Positions 26,743 to 27,466 of a stretch of DNA of 27,466 nucleotides are shown here, in pieces. Below the pieces are notes generated by a model. The model did no database searches. It saw nothing but the letters and a program-made list of their open reading frames with translations, and had not been told where the DNA came from. The stretch is from Clostridia bacterium (GTDB taxonomy: Bacteria; Bacillota; Clostridia; Christensenellales; Borkfalkiaceae). The stretch is taken from NCBI GenBank assembly GCA_900768525.1, contig CAAGDF010000095.1, positions 1 through 27,466 of the forward strand, given 5' to 3'. The position numbers were made by a program, and so were the translations under genes. The first letter of the stretch is position 1. Each line of letters opens with the position of its first letter.

Positions 26743-27466
26743 ATGGAAAACGAGATTATATTATTTGAAAATCAAAACGTTAAATTAGAGGTCAACGTAA
26801 AAGACGATACCGTGTGGCTGTCGTTGGAGCAATTGGCAACTTTGTTCGATAGGGATCGAACGGTAATAAAAAGACATATTAACAATATCTTCAGCGAAAA
26901 AGAATTGATCGCGGACGAGGTGCGTGCAAAATTTGCACATACCACTTTGCATGGGGCTTTAGAGGGAAAAACTCAAACAAGACAAATAGAATACTACAAC
27001 CTCGATATGATTATAAGCGTGGGTTACCGCGTTAAATCGCAAAACGGCGTTATTTTCAGAAAGTGGGCAAACAAGGTCTTGAAAGATTATTTGCTGCAAG
27101 GTTATGCGGTCAATCAAAAAAGATTGGAATATCTTGAAAAGACCGTAAAGCTCATAGACATTGCCGCAAGAATAAACGATAAATCGGATAATAATGATGC
27201 TCGTGAAATTTTAAAGGTAATAGGCGAATACTCAAAAGCGCTCGATCTTCTTGACGATTACGACCACAAGCGGGTGGTAAAGCCTAAGGGTATCAGTGAT
27301 GAAAAGCAAATTGAATATCGTGATTGTCTGGAAATAATCAACAAGCTGAGGTTTAACGAAGAAAGCGACATTTTCGCTATCGAAAGAAATAACGGCTTAG
27401 AGGCGATTATCGGTAATATCTATCAGACGTTCGACGGCGCCGACGTTTATAAAAGTATAGAGGAAA
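26743..27466 (+). CDS. RhuM family protein, probably RhuM-Fic/Doc fusion (runs off the window)
   Basis: Partial, 241 codons visible. The first ~115 residues are the RhuM domain: DDTVWLSLEQLATLFDRDRT, VIKRHINNIFSEKEL, then YYNLDMIISVGYRVKSQNGV and FRKWANKVLKDYLLQGYAVN. A helical linker follows (~125-200). The visible end, NNGLEAIIGNIYQTFDGADV then YKSIEE, is the lead-in to the Fic/Doc domain seen in RhuM-Fic fusions, whose HPFxDGNKR motif would lie just beyond the edge. Fic/Doc proteins AMPylate or phosphorylate target proteins and often act as toxins; RhuM function is unknown. No SD is visible before ATG 26743, 14 bp after the cupin fragment. Domain identity of the RhuM part is secure, the Fic part is inferred. 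Confidence 0.85.
   Translation, partial: MENEIILFENQNVKLEVNVKDDTVWLSLEQLATLFDRDRTVIKRHINNIFSEKELIADEVRAKFAHTTLHGALEGKTQTRQIEYYNLDMIISVGYRVKSQNGVIFRKWANKVLKDYLLQGYAVNQKRLEYLEKTVKLIDIAARINDKSDNNDAREILKVIGEYSKALDLLDDYDHKRVVKPKGISDEKQIEYRDCLEIINKLRFNEESDIFAIERNNGLEAIIGNIYQTFDGADVYKSIEE

Overview
The window looks like a chromosomal stretch from a low-to-mid GC, fermentative member of the Bacillota, most likely a gut Clostridia-type organism. This rests on typical Shine-Dalgarno (SD) sites of the AGGAGG type, many TTGACA/TATAAT promoters, a Veg-family protein, a YuaF-FloT (NfeD/flotillin) operon, a DUF1836 regulator, a D-lactate dehydrogenase and a pair of cytoplasmic glycoside hydrolases. I see no rRNA, tRNA, CRISPR array or complete insertion sequence.

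Layout. 1-2210: D-lactate dehydrogenase, then a YgjV-like membrane protein overlapped by a small ferredoxin-thioredoxin-reductase-like Cys protein. 2473-3720: an acyltransferase-like protein with an added zinc ribbon. 4343-8627: after a 620-bp AT-rich gap, a stand-alone 1134-aa SNF2/N12-type helicase of a kind normally carried by conjugative elements, followed by a gene I cannot assign. 8772-10364 (-): a 5'-nucleotidase-type lipoprotein. 10548-13116: a TetR regulator with a perfect operator, plus an ABC-2 exporter pair, forming a self-regulated drug-efflux-type operon. 13200-13445: Veg. 13542-13781 (-): a small membrane protein. 13962-16702 (-): DUF1836 regulator, YuaF and flotillin. 16703-17614: a repeat-rich gap. 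17615-18109: a small lipoprotein. 18626-22688: an operon of a GH37 (trehalase-type) and a GH106-like glycoside hydrolase. 22893-23988: a small membrane protein, a 38-aa fragment-like ORF and an apparently N-truncated TetR. 24391-27466: an accessory segment with a DUF4143 ATPase, a Phd/YefM antitoxin with a broken ParE/RelE toxin, a 5'-truncated carboxymuconolactone decarboxylase-cupin gene, and a RhuM protein that runs off the window edge.

The most striking signal is not a gene. It is a dispersed motif with core GATAATCGACCTATAGG (variant GATAACGGGCTTATAGG), often followed by a CGGACTTTTG-like tail. I count about twelve copies in 27 kb, in both orientations. Most lie in intergenic gaps, two form the loops of intrinsic terminators, and two lie in frame inside the GH37 and GH106 genes. 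This pattern resembles DNA-uptake sequences or a REP-type repeat family, neither of which I can name here. The second signal is a perfect 46-bp inverted repeat (22-bp arms) upstream of the promoter of the DUF4143 ATPase, with a degenerate copy over the transcription start. The third is the isolated helicase plus unknown partner gene. Two deletion scars (about 23.3-23.4 kb and about 26.24 kb) suggest the right-hand part is decaying or has been rearranged.
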